Part shown: piece by piece, positions 1 through 6,393 of the stretch
Position numbering within the stretch: the first letter of the stretch is position 1
How the letters are laid out: every line of letters begins with the position of its first letter
Translations under genes and position numbers: made by a program
Assembly (NCBI GenBank): GCA_035758545.1
Contig: DASTWQ010000215.1
Span: 1-11,805, forward strand
DNA length: 11,805 nt
Source of the DNA: JAFDVN01 sp035758545
Lineage (GTDB): Bacteria > Acidobacteriota > Holophagae > Holophagales > Holophagaceae
Direction of reading: 5' to 3'
The notes under the pieces: generated by a model
What the model saw: the letters and a program-made list of their open reading frames with translations, nothing else
What the model was told of the DNA's origin: nothing
Databases searched by the model: none

Positions 1-187
1 GGCCCCCGTCCTGGTCACCGCCGGCGCCTCCGAAGGCCCCCGCCAGACCAAGATGAACGCCATCGCCGCCGCCAAGGAGAAGGGCTACACCGGCGACCCC
101 TGCCCCGAGTGCGGCCACCTCACCCTCGTCCGCAACGGCGCCTGCATGAAGTGCCAGACCTGCGGCGCGACCACGGGGTGCAGTTAG
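1..187 (+). CDS. nrdJ: Adenosylcobalamin-dependent ribonucleotide reductase, C-terminal end (partial)
   Basis: This is the last 61 codons of a gene that begins left of the window; the reading frame starts at base 2 and stops with TAG at 185-187. The visible protein has a basic stretch (GPRQTKMNAIAAAKEKGYTG) followed by a cysteine-rich tail with CPEC, CMKC and CQTC elements ending in TTGCS. That arrangement is typical of the C-terminal zinc-ribbon and redox-cysteine tail of class II, B12-dependent ribonucleotide reductases, which make deoxyribonucleotides independently of oxygen. In this family the tail cysteines are thought to re-reduce the active-site disulfide. Codon use is strongly GC-rich, like most of the window and unlike the next gene. 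The catalytic domain is not visible, so the call rests on the tail alone, but the tail is distinctive. Confidence 0.88.
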   Translation, partial: APVLVTAGASEGPRQTKMNAIAAAKEKGYTGDPCPECGHLTLVRNGACMKCQTCGATTGCS

Positions 188-209
188 TCTATAAGGAACC
201 AGTGATTAG

Positions 210-243
210 GCATAAGCGCCCAGACTTGTCTGGGCGCTTATGC
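210..243 (+). terminator. Perfect 15-bp hairpin downstream of nrdJ
   Basis: GCATAAGCGCCCAGA (210-224) pairs without mismatch with TCTGGGCGCTTATGC (229-243) around a 4-nt CTTG loop. It begins 23 nt after the nrdJ stop and ends 39 nt before the next start codon. No T-run follows the stem, so it is not a textbook intrinsic terminator, but its position suggests that it ends nrdJ transcription. It could also be a processing or stabilising hairpin. A second hairpin of the same build lies at 9251-9286. Confidence 0.65.
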
Positions 244-282
244 TTGCAGTAAAACCCGACAACTGGCCGTTGGAGGACTTAA

Positions 283-1689
283 ATGCTTGTATATAGAACT
301 CAATTCCCTCTTCATGACTCAAGCTCTATCGCAGAGGTGCTTAAAAGCTGTAAAAAATGGATTTCCGGAAGTCCTCACTCTGCACTTAAGACAAAAATCA
401 AACAGATACCTGACTCAGAATTTGCCTTCACGCTTTCCGAGCACAATGAGCACCTCGAAGCCAAGGTTTATCAGGATAACAAAGAACATATCCTTGGTTT
501 TAAATACTACATCGTAGACACCGACCAATACGAATGGACTTCATACATAGTTGCAAATCAGTCCGATGGACATCTATATATATCTATCGAGATTCATTGC
601 GAGGCCAATATCGCAACCAAGGACATTCCAAGACCCAAGTCCCCGCACATTCTCAGGCACTTATTGAAGGGATCAAGCGGAGGCGCGGACGGACCTTTCA
701 ATATGTCCGGAAGGCCTAAAAATCTCGAATCCATAGATGTCGAGATGGCAGCAAAAATCATAAATGGCAAGTTCCTCAACAAGATGCCCATAGTTTATAT
801 ATCTTCCACCTATGCTGGTAGACACGTACTCAATGTTAATCATCTTGCGCAGAGAATGTATGGAATGGCCCATGTTTTTGTAGAGCCCGACGTCCATTTT
901 GGGAATAGATTAGCTCTTGAAACAAATAGCACCAATCCTCGATTGGGGGCAGTTGGAATTTTTTGGCCTCGTGGGTACGGGCATGAAATACTTCGCAGAG
1001 ACGGCGATCACGATGAATTCGTGGGGAATATATATGATATTGTCCAAACCACCTTACTGATGCAAAGGTTGGATCGTGAGGTCACTTGGAGCTACCTAGA
1101 ACATAAAATTCACGCCAGCACGATCGCAAATCTGAGATTAAATCAAGTAACCAAAGTTCCAGACGAATTCATCGAAGCAATTGATAAAGAATTAAAGTCG
1201 AAGGATGAACTATTGGCCATTGCCGAAGAAGAAATTGAGCACCTCAAGTCTAAAATTCAAAAATTATCAACTCGTCAATCAAAAATCACGGAAACTGCAA
1301 CAATTATCAGCAAGGGAGATGAAACAGAACTATATGAAGGAGAGTATAACGACTTTGTGATTGAACTAATAAAAGACAAATTTGAGTCTTCATTAATCGG
1401 AACTAGAAGTCGCGATTTACTAAAGTCATTAATAGATGCCAACAAAAAGGTAGGCAATCAGGAAGAACTCGAACTTGCCCTTAAACAAGTACTTTCCAAT
1501 TGGGATGGACTAACCTCCAGATCAAGGAGGTCCTTAGAGGATCTTGAATACATGATTATCGAAGATGGCAAGCATGTTAAAATACTGTTCTTTGGAGACT
1601 CGAGATATACTGCAACACTTCCCAAAACACCATCCGACTTCAGAAGCGGTAGAAACTGCTTCAGCGATGCGAGAAGAGTTTTTTTCTAG
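283..1689 (+). CDS. Uncharacterised protein in an AT-rich block, candidate mobile or defence-associated gene
   Basis: Function is not recognised. The 468-residue protein has no signal peptide or membrane segment, so it is probably cytoplasmic. Apparent parts: an N-terminal region rich in beta strands (about 1-110); a linker; a domain at 166-230 starting MPIVYISSTY and including GMAHVFVEP and GAVGIFWPRG; a charged coiled-coil-like helix (295-332); and a C-terminal domain (345-468) with GKHVKILFFGDSRY and KTPSDFRSGRN. The C-terminal block and the 'VYIS...AHVFVEP...GIFWP' pattern resemble, from memory, scattered hypothetical proteins in variable parts of bacterial genomes; this is recollection, not a search. 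The start is supported by GGAGG at 272-276, 6 nt before ATG. Base composition (roughly 40% GC by eye) and codon use differ sharply from every neighbour, indicating recent acquisition. It stands alone, with no integrase or partner gene. The kHvKI/SD.R motifs might be part of an RNA-binding or nuclease fold, but that is speculation. Confidence 0.85.
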   Translation: MLVYRTQFPLHDSSSIAEVLKSCKKWISGSPHSALKTKIKQIPDSEFAFTLSEHNEHLEAKVYQDNKEHILGFKYYIVDTDQYEWTSYIVANQSDGHLYISIEIHCEANIATKDIPRPKSPHILRHLLKGSSGGADGPFNMSGRPKNLESIDVEMAAKIINGKFLNKMPIVYISSTYAGRHVLNVNHLAQRMYGMAHVFVEPDVHFGNRLALETNSTNPRLGAVGIFWPRGYGHEILRRDGDHDEFVGNIYDIVQTTLLMQRLDREVTWSYLEHKIHASTIANLRLNQVTKVPDEFIEAIDKELKSKDELLAIAEEEIEHLKSKIQKLSTRQSKITETATIISKGDETELYEGEYNDFVIELIKDKFESSLIGTRSRDLLKSLIDANKKVGNQEELELALKQVLSNWDGLTSRSRRSLEDLEYMIIEDGKHVKILFFGDSRYTATLPKTPSDFRSGRNCFSDARRVFF

Positions 1690-1818
1690 CACTGTATACC
1701 ACATTAAATTCTAAAACCAATTATAGCTGTCGTGCAAAACCATTTCAGCTAATACCAATTAGCAAGGTAAATTTTGCCTTACCGGGGAATATAGAGGCGC
1801 CACTGACAGCGATAGATA
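1690..1818. other. AT-rich noncoding tail of the inserted block
   Basis: About 130 bases after the stop of the AT-rich gene remain AT-rich and contain no credible reading frame. Composition switches abruptly to GC-rich at about 1820, exactly where the first 44-bp repeat copy begins. A weak imperfect hairpin near 1764-1780 is the only structure seen; there is no clear terminator or attachment site. Confidence 0.6.
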
Positions 1819-1862
1819 TCTCTGCGGCCCTCCGCCCCTCCGCGACCTCCGCGTAAGTGGTT
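1819..1862 (-). repeat. 44-bp dispersed repeat, copy 1
   Basis: This copy matches 2367-2410 at 42 of 44 positions by direct reading. Internally it is a degenerate tandem of a 7-9-nt unit, seen as CCTCCGCGACCTCCGCG followed by TAAGTGGTT on the plus strand. Read on the minus strand it starts about 15 nt after the stop codon of the small membrane-protein gene at 1878-2279. It also marks the right edge of the AT-rich block. Its look (GCGGAGG units, then GCGGAGA) recalls the short CGCAGAG-type intergenic repeats of several bacterial phyla. Confidence 0.8.
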
Positions 1863-1877
1863 ATTGATCGCCACCGC

Positions 1878-2279
1878 CTACCGGTTCATCCCCGCCACGA
1901 CCACGCCCTCCAGTAGCACCGCCGCCGTGCCCAGGAAGCTCTGCTGGGCCACGAGATCGCCGGGGAGGGGCTGGACGGCGTAGTAGATGAGGAAGGTCGG
2001 GATCTGGGCGATCAGGGCCACGGCGAAGCCGTAGCGCAGGCCCTGGGTGAGCCAGGGGCGCTCCTCGTGGCCGTGGCGGTAGATCCACACGAAGGCGAAG
2101 GCGTAGGCCAGGTGGGCGAGCAGCATCCACGGCAGGTGGCGCTGCTGGTCCGCGTCGGGCCGGTAGAGCCCGCCCAGGGCGTCGTAGCGGCCCTTCAGCA
2201 GCACGCCGTGGAGCAGCGCGTCCAGGGCCATGGCCAGGACGAAGAGGACAAGCACCTGGATCCAGAACCGCTTCCGCAT
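1878..2279 (-). CDS. Small four-helix integral membrane protein, function unknown
   Basis: The 133-residue protein has four hydrophobic segments at about 5-27, 50-67, 80-102 and 112-130, with a short positively charged N-terminus (MRKRF) that suggests a cytoplasmic start. The first helix carries DALLHGVLL, and RHGHEERP sits in a polar loop between helices 2 and 3. No catalytic motif is recognised; it resembles the broad class of small uncharacterised inner-membrane proteins. The start is supported by an AGGAGG a few bases upstream (about 2284-2289 on the plus strand). It is the last of four minus-strand genes but is separated from the previous one by 161 nt containing a repeat copy, so it may have its own promoter. 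Confidence 0.75.
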   Translation of the reverse strand: MRKRFWIQVLVLFVLAMALDALLHGVLLKGRYDALGGLYRPDADQQRHLPWMLLAHLAYAFAFVWIYRHGHEERPWLTQGLRYGFAVALIAQIPTFLIYYAVQPLPGDLVAQQSFLGTAAVLLEGVVVAGMNR

Positions 2280-2366
2280 GGGACCTCCTGAAGGGTCTGC
2301 GATGGACCTGTGGATGAAGGGTGAAGCCGAGCCGTGGAGGGCAGCCGAGGACCCCGGTCTTGTTTT

Positions 2367-2410
2367 TCTCCGCGACCCTCCGCCCCTCCGCGACCTCCGC
2401 GTAAGTGGTT
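2367..2410 (-). repeat. 44-bp dispersed repeat, copy 2
   Basis: Second copy of the repeat at 1819-1862, in the same orientation, with two differences near its plus-strand left end. Read on the minus strand it begins about 30 nt after the stop of the SpoIIAA-like gene and is followed by an A-rich run (GAGAAAAACAAGACC). Both copies thus sit just downstream of a minus-strand stop codon, as expected of a repeat family that targets or tolerates 3' untranslated regions. Confidence 0.8.
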
Positions 2411-2440
2411 GTGCTCCCCCTCACTCCGCCGCTCGAGGCC

Positions 2441-2797
2441 TCAGGCCTCCTGCAGCCAGGCCATCGCGACCGCCTGCTCGCCGGCGTGGTACTGGCGCAC
2501 CTGGGCCTTGGTGAAGGGCTTCGCGAGGCGGGTCATCCAGGTGGCCAGGGAGCTGTCGCCCACGAGGGCGATGCGCTCAAGGGCGCCCTCCACCTCCCAG
2601 CCGAGCTTGAGGTCGTCCCAGGCCGCGTGGAGGTCCCAGCCGTGGAAGTCCTCCAGGACGACCAGCATGCGGAAGGGCCCCGCGGCGGCGGCCTTCTGGA
2701 AGGCCGGGGTGCAGGCCTGGTAGTCGGCGTCGTGGAGCTTGCCGCTGGCCTTGAGGGCGAGGATCCGGGGCGAGGGGGTGGGCAGCAGCTCGATCAT
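2441..2797 (-). CDS. SpoIIAA-like (STAS/SEC14-type) domain protein
   Basis: The 118-residue protein is a single small alpha/beta domain. The opening strands (ILALKASGKLHDADYQ, 12-27), a central strand with LVVLEDFHGWDLHAAWDDLK (46-64, followed by LG), and RIALVGDSSLATWMTRLAKP (75-94) match the pattern of the SpoIIAA-like family (Pfam PF11964). Members are small cytosolic proteins of unclear role, sometimes proposed to bind lipids or to regulate partners. There is no signal peptide. AGGAGG lies shortly upstream of the ATG. It is 23 nt downstream of the Coq4-like gene on the same strand, so co-transcription is likely. The family call is fairly firm; the function is not known. Confidence 0.82.
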   Translation of the reverse strand: MIELLPTPSPRILALKASGKLHDADYQACTPAFQKAAAAGPFRMLVVLEDFHGWDLHAAWDDLKLGWEVEGALERIALVGDSSLATWMTRLAKPFTKAQVRQYHAGEQAVAMAWLQEA

Positions 2798-2820
2798 GGG
2801 GAGGCCTCCTGGAAGCCGGG

Positions 2821-3369
2821 TCAGAAGACCCGGATGCGGTGCTCGGCCCGCAGCTCCTTCAGGCTCCGGCCCAGGTAGGCCGGCGGCACGGCCCAGGGCC
2901 AGCGCTTCTGGCGCGGCGCGCGCCAGAGGGCCTTCAGGATGCGGGGCGTGAGGGGGATGAGGCTCAGGAGCCCCTTGGTCCAGCCGATCTCCTCGAAGAT
3001 GGCCATGGCCTCCTTGTTCGTCAGCAGGTAGCGCATGTAGCGGCGGACGCCCACGTCAGTGCCGAGCATGGTGCGGATGTCCGCCATGCCCTCATCCGGC
3101 AGGGTGATGTCCAGGCCGAAGATGACGTGGCAGAGGTCGTGGTGGCGGAACAGGTCCGCGCTCTCCTGGGGCAGGTCGTCGGGCCGGGTGATCTGCGGGT
3201 GGACGGCGTAGTACTCCGCCAGCCCCTCGGCGAGGGTCAGCTCGGCGTCCTGGGCCTGGTAGCGGAAGGGCGGCGTCGGCGCCGGCCCTGACCTGGGCAT
3301 CGGCATCGGCATCGGCATTGGCATCGGCATCGGCGTCGGCATCGGTGTCCCCGCGACGGAAGCGTCCAT
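2821..3369 (-). CDS. Coq4-like protein with an N-terminal Met-Pro repeat
   Basis: The 182-residue protein carries HDLCH at 77-81 with Glu93 exactly 11 residues later, matching the HDxxH-x11-E metal motif of the ubiquinone-biosynthesis protein Coq4. The surrounding FRHHDLCHVIFGLD and the C-terminal PPAYLGRSLKELRAEHRIRVF are consistent with that family. Coq4 proteins bind a metal and lipid and support quinone biosynthesis; in yeast and human COQ4 this involves C1 decarboxylation and hydroxylation of the ring. No other ubiquinone gene is nearby, so the substrate here is uncertain. Residues 8-25 are an odd run of Thr-Pro and Met-Pro pairs encoded by a hexanucleotide repeat and absent from typical members. 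The ATG at 3367-3369 has no good Shine-Dalgarno; several in-frame ATGs within the repeat are alternative starts, the last giving a protein of about 159 residues. The gene follows the propeller gene by only 9 nt, so translation may be coupled. Confidence 0.75.
   Translation of the reverse strand: MDASVAGTPMPTPMPMPMPMPMPMPRSGPAPTPPFRYQAQDAELTLAEGLAEYYAVHPQITRPDDLPQESADLFRHHDLCHVIFGLDITLPDEGMADIRTMLGTDVGVRRYMRYLLTNKEAMAIFEEIGWTKGLLSLIPLTPRILKALWRAPRQKRWPWAVPPAYLGRSLKELRAEHRIRVF
3296..3349 (-). repeat. Hexanucleotide tandem repeat (9 units) encoding Met-Pro
   Basis: Nine consecutive 6-nt units on the plus strand: six GGCATC and the variants GGCATT, GGCGTC and GGTGTC. On the minus strand they read as ATG-CCG pairs and encode Met-Pro and Thr-Pro dipeptides in the N-terminus of the Coq4-like protein. 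The unit is a multiple of three, so slippage would change length without shifting frame. Near-identical units suggest recent expansion. Confidence 0.9.
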
Positions 3370-3375
3370 GCCCCG

Positions 3376-3404
3376 ACCCTAGCGCCGCGGGGCCCCGTTG
3401 TCAC
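3376..3404 (-). promoter_or_regulatory. Possible internal promoter for a leaderless Coq4-like transcript
   Basis: On the minus strand GTGACA (3399-3404) and TAGGGT (3376-3381) are separated by 17 nt, and the ATG at 3369 begins 6 nt after the -10-like box. The -35 matches 5 of 6 sigma70 consensus positions, the -10 only 3 of 6. The site overlaps the 3' end of the upstream gene. The spacing would start transcription at or within a base or two of the ATG, which would explain the absent Shine-Dalgarno. It could arise by chance. Confidence 0.25.
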
Positions 3405-4419
3405 GGAGCGATGTCGGATCCGCCGTTTCCTTGACGATCCGCAGGGCGGGATGGCGCCCCACCCGCTTCAGCGGGAAGAAGACCTCGTGGGTGTCGGGAT
3501 CCACGGCCACGACATGGGCGTTGTCCCCGATCCGCTGGAGGGCCTCCGGGTGCAGGCCCTGGTCGTCCTCGTGAAAGAGGGCCACGGGTCCGGCCTCGCA
3601 GGCGACCACGAGCCGGCCGGTGCCGGGGTCGAAGGCGAGCACGTCGGGGTCCCGGCCCGCGGGGAAGGTGGCCTGGACGCGGCCAGTGGCCAGGTCCACC
3701 ACCAGCAGCTTGCCGTTCCCTTCGCAGGCCACGAAGGCCCGGCGCCGCGGGGCGTCGATGAGCAGGCCGTGGTTGCCTTCGGCGCCGGGGAGGTCGAGGC
3801 GCGCGGCCACGGTCATCGCCTTGGGATCGATGGCCACGAGCTGGGCCCGGGTCTGCACGTTGCTGTAGATGCGGCCGGAGCCCGGGTCGTACTGGGTGTT
3901 GCCGACCTCGCCGCCCATGGGGATGCGCGCCAGGAGCCGGTGGGTGCGGGCGTCGATCGCCGCCACGCGGCCCCCGGACTCGTCGGAGACGAAGACCCGC
4001 TGGTCCACGGGATCGAAGGCGAGGCCATCCGGGAAGTCGCCGACCTTGAGCCGCGCCAGCTCCTTCAGGCTGTCCGCGTCCAGCACCGCCACGGCGCCCT
4101 CGCCGGGCACGCTGACATAGACCTCCCGGCGGGCGGGGACGGCGAGGATGCCCGTGCAGCGGGGGAAGCCCTTCAGCACCGCCACCACCGCGCGGCGGCG
4201 GGTGTCCACCACCACCACCTCCCCCGCGCCCATGTGGTTGAGGAAGAGCCGGTGGGTCGCGGAATCCAGGCTGGCGTAGTCGAAGCGGGAGCAGGCCCCC
4301 GGCAGCGGCAGGTCGGCGACGGCCTTCAGCGGGCCTGGGCCCAGGCCCTGGGCCCGGCAGCCCAGGGACAGGGCGAGGGGCAGGATCGCAGCGAGGAGGA
4401 CGGCGGAACGGGAACCCAT
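3379..4419 (-). CDS. Exported YncE/YVTN-type beta-propeller protein
   Basis: The 346-residue protein starts with a signal peptide (hydrophobic core about 6-20, LALSLGC), with either lipidation at Cys21 or signal peptidase I cleavage near CRA; the lipobox is imperfect. The mature part is a series of roughly 40-residue repeats of the type 'V.V.D......A.I..G..P..LAFDP..GRVFVS', for example VAVLDADSLKELARLKVG and LLVVDLATGRVQATFPAG, giving about seven propeller blades as in YncE/YVTN proteins. These bind ligands or partners in the periplasm; no catalytic residues are recognisable and the ligand is unknown. GGAGG 8 nt before the ATG supports the start. It is the first gene of the minus-strand set 4419-1878 and is divergent from the small membrane protein at 4566. 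Confidence 0.85.
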   Translation of the reverse strand: MGSRSAVLLAAILPLALSLGCRAQGLGPGPLKAVADLPLPGACSRFDYASLDSATHRLFLNHMGAGEVVVVDTRRRAVVAVLKGFPRCTGILAVPARREVYVSVPGEGAVAVLDADSLKELARLKVGDFPDGLAFDPVDQRVFVSDESGGRVAAIDARTHRLLARIPMGGEVGNTQYDPGSGRIYSNVQTRAQLVAIDPKAMTVAARLDLPGAEGNHGLLIDAPRRRAFVACEGNGKLLVVDLATGRVQATFPAGRDPDVLAFDPGTGRLVVACEAGPVALFHEDDQGLHPEALQRIGDNAHVVAVDPDTHEVFFPLKRVGRHPALRIVKETADPTSLRDNGAPRR

Positions 4420-4565
4420 GGCCAGGACCTCCGGGAAGCGTCCAGGCTACGCCCGCCGCCCGGGCCGAGGCCAGGGGCCGAGGCTGTGGACGGGCCGCGG
4501 ATCGGGCGCCAAGATGGACCGTCCCCCCTGCCACGCCAACCCGGACGCCCCTCCTGCGAGGCCCC

Positions 4566-4949
4566 ATGACGCAGAACCCCTACTCCGCACCCACCTCCCG
4601 TGTGGCCGATGCCGGCGCCAGCGACCCAGGACTTGATCTCCAGGCCGTCGCCCGCGCCCAGCGCATGGTGCTTTTCAGCGTCCTCGCGAGCCTCGTCTCC
4701 AATGGGCTCCTGCGGGCGACCGACATCAGCCCTCTGCTGTCCTTGCCCACCGTCCTGGCCGTCGCCATCTTCAGCATCTGGTGCGTCCACCGCCTCTGCC
4801 AGGCCCTCCACACGCGGTCCCTGGGCTGGATCCTCGCCATGTTCCTGCCGCTCCTCAACCTCATCTGCCTCGTGATCCTGAACCAGCGGGCCACCTCGGT
4901 CCTGAAGGCCCATGGGATCGCCGTCGGCTTGATGGGTGCCAAGCTCTAG
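4566..4949 (+). CDS. Small NPY-motif inner-membrane protein
   Basis: The 127-residue protein opens with NPYSAPTSRVAD, a proline-containing cytoplasmic leader shared by many small uncharacterised bacterial membrane proteins. Three hydrophobic segments follow at about 34-52, 58-76 and 88-106. The tail, VILNQRATSVLKAHGIAVGLMGAKL, is the conserved closing segment I recall from such proteins (LN-RAT-xxL-xxxG-xxVG-xxGA). The function is unknown; no enzyme motif is present. GAGG at 4558-4561 is a close but usable Shine-Dalgarno. It stands alone on its strand, divergent from the propeller gene and convergent with the BNR protein gene. Confidence 0.78.
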   Translation: MTQNPYSAPTSRVADAGASDPGLDLQAVARAQRMVLFSVLASLVSNGLLRATDISPLLSLPTVLAVAIFSIWCVHRLCQALHTRSLGWILAMFLPLLNLICLVILNQRATSVLKAHGIAVGLMGAKL

Positions 4950-5015
4950 GCTCCCCCCAGGCCGGATCCCGCCGCGACCCTCGGCGATCCACCTCCCTCA
5001 ACGAAGCGGACGGCC

Positions 5016-6122
5016 CTACGCGAAGCGCACCGCATAGACCGGCGGCAGGTGCTCCGAGACCGTCTGCCACCGGTCGCCGCCGTCTTCCGTCACCCACAGC
5101 GAGCCCGTGGTGCTGCCGAAGGCGAGGCGGTCGCCGGTGCCGTCGATGGCCAGGGCGTGGCGGAGGGTGAGGTCGTAGGCGTGGTCCTGGGGGAGGCCGG
5201 CCCGCAGCACCTCGAAGGTCTTGGCGCCGTCCCGGGTGCGGGCGACGACGACCTTGCCCTCCACGGGGATGCGCTTCTCGTCCTTCTGGGCGGGCACGAA
5301 CCAGGCGGTCCTCGGATCCTTGGGATGCACCGCCACGGCGAAGCCGAAGACCGCCGGCGGCACGGTGGTGATCTCCTCGAAAGTGGCGGCGCCGTCGGTG
5401 CTCCGGAAGACGCCGTTGTGGTGCTGGAGCCAGAAGGCCTCCGGCGCCGCCGGGCACTGCACGAGGCGGTGGACGTCCTGCTGGAGCGGGTCGTGGGCCT
5501 GCTCCGGCGGCATGTACTCGGCCCGCAGGCCCTGGCCCACGAGGGTCCAGCTGGCGCCGAGATCCGCCGTCTGCCACACGCCTCCGGTGGAGACGGCGAT
5601 CGTGACCCGGCGGCTGTCCTTCGGATCCACGCAGATGGAGTGGAGCCCTGCGAAGTCCGCGCCGCCGCCGCTCCACTGCTGGCGCCGGGGATCGTCCCAG
5701 AGGCTGCGCACGAGGGTCCAGCTCGCGCCGCGGTCCTCGGACCAGAAGAGCCCGCCGGGCAGCGTGCCGCACCAGAGGCGGCCCGGCTGGTCGGCGCCGC
5801 CGGGCTCCAGGGCCCACACGCGGATGAGCTTCCAGGGGATGGCGCGGCCCATCCAGTCCTTCTCCTCGTGGCCCTCCGGGGGCTCGGGATAGACCGGGAC
5901 GGCGATCTCCTCCCAGGTGGCGCCCTGGTCCCCGGAGCGGTGGAGCTTCACGCCGAAGTGGCCGTGGTCCAGGGCCGCGTACCAGGCGCCGTCCCGGGGG
6001 TCCGCCATGGCGAGGGTGACGTTGTCGCCGAGGAAGGAAGCGCGGTCCACGGCCCAGCCCTTGGCGCCGCGGCGGACGGTGAAGAGGCCCTTCCGGGTGG
6101 ACACGAGCAGGGTGTCGGACAT
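5016..6122 (-). CDS. BNR/Asp-box repeat protein (sialidase/sortilin-type propeller), cytoplasmic
   Basis: The 368-residue protein contains six Asp-box-like motifs of the S-x-D-x-G-x-x-[WF] type: SGDQGATW (63-70), SEDRGASW (128-135), TADLGASW (185-192), STDGAATF (241-248), TRDGAKTF (296-303) and TEDGGDRW (345-352). This predicts a six- or seven-bladed BNR propeller as in sialidase-like and sortilin/VPS10-like proteins. Annotation pipelines often call these exo-alpha-sialidase, but no sialidase arginine triad is evident, so glycosidase activity should not be assumed. Unlike many BNR proteins it has no signal peptide (MSDTLLVSTRKGLFTV), so it probably acts in the cytoplasm. GGGAGG 6 nt before the ATG fixes the start. 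It begins 1 nt after the stop of the MoaD-like gene, a strong sign of co-translation and shared function. Confidence 0.83.
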   Translation of the reverse strand: MSDTLLVSTRKGLFTVRRGAKGWAVDRASFLGDNVTLAMADPRDGAWYAALDHGHFGVKLHRSGDQGATWEEIAVPVYPEPPEGHEEKDWMGRAIPWKLIRVWALEPGGADQPGRLWCGTLPGGLFWSEDRGASWTLVRSLWDDPRRQQWSGGGADFAGLHSICVDPKDSRRVTIAVSTGGVWQTADLGASWTLVGQGLRAEYMPPEQAHDPLQQDVHRLVQCPAAPEAFWLQHHNGVFRSTDGAATFEEITTVPPAVFGFAVAVHPKDPRTAWFVPAQKDEKRIPVEGKVVVARTRDGAKTFEVLRAGLPQDHAYDLTLRHALAIDGTGDRLAFGSTTGSLWVTEDGGDRWQTVSEHLPPVYAVRFA

Positions 6123-6123
6123 C

Positions 6124-6393
6124 TCAACCTCCCGAGAGGGCCTGCATGACGAAGACCTCGGACCCCGGGCCCACGGCGTCGCTGAGGCGCGCGCGGTCCG
6201 AGACCGCCACGCCGTCCACGAAGACCGCCATGTGGGGGCGCAGGGCGCCGTGCTCGTCCACCACGTAGCCCTCCAGCCGCGGCGTCCGCGCGAAGACGGA
6301 GCCCAGCACCTCGCGCACGGTGGCCCCCTCGCCCTCGGAGGGCGGGCAGGCCACGTGGCGCTGCAGGTTGGCGGTGAACACGACGCGGGGCAT
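6124..6393 (-). CDS. MoaD/ThiS-like ubiquitin-fold protein with C-terminal Gly-Gly
   Basis: The 89-residue protein begins MPRVVFTANLQRHV and ends FVMQALSGG. The compact size, TVREVLGSVFARTPRLEGYV helix region, FVDGVAV strand, the DAVGPGSEVFVMQALSGG ending and the terminal diglycine are hallmarks of the beta-grasp sulfur carriers MoaD and ThiS. Family members are thiocarboxylated at the final glycine by an E1-like enzyme and deliver sulfur for molybdopterin, thiamine or other products, or act as protein modifiers. No moeB/thiF, moaE or thiG gene is in view, so this one's pathway is open. The start at 6393 gives the standard family length; the frame stays open upstream to 6486 but the extra residues are not family-like. 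No clear Shine-Dalgarno is visible. The stop lies 1 nt before the BNR gene start. Confidence 0.85.
   Translation of the reverse strand: MPRVVFTANLQRHVACPPSEGEGATVREVLGSVFARTPRLEGYVVDEHGALRPHMAVFVDGVAVSDRARLSDAVGPGSEVFVMQALSGG

Noticed and set aside
1764..1780. Imperfect hairpin AAGGTA/TGCCTT after the AT-rich gene as a terminator
   Set aside because: The stem is only 6 bp with a G-T pair and no T-run follows; too weak to annotate.
1861..2424. A 187-codon open frame on the minus strand overlapping the small membrane-protein gene
   Set aside because: Its start region (TYAEVAEGRRVAEKNK) is a translation of the intergenic repeat and the rest is Arg/Pro-rich sequence out of frame with a well-supported membrane protein.
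5016..6122. Naming the BNR protein a sialidase
   Set aside because: Asp boxes are structural; I could not identify the arginine triad or other catalytic residues, and there is no export signal.
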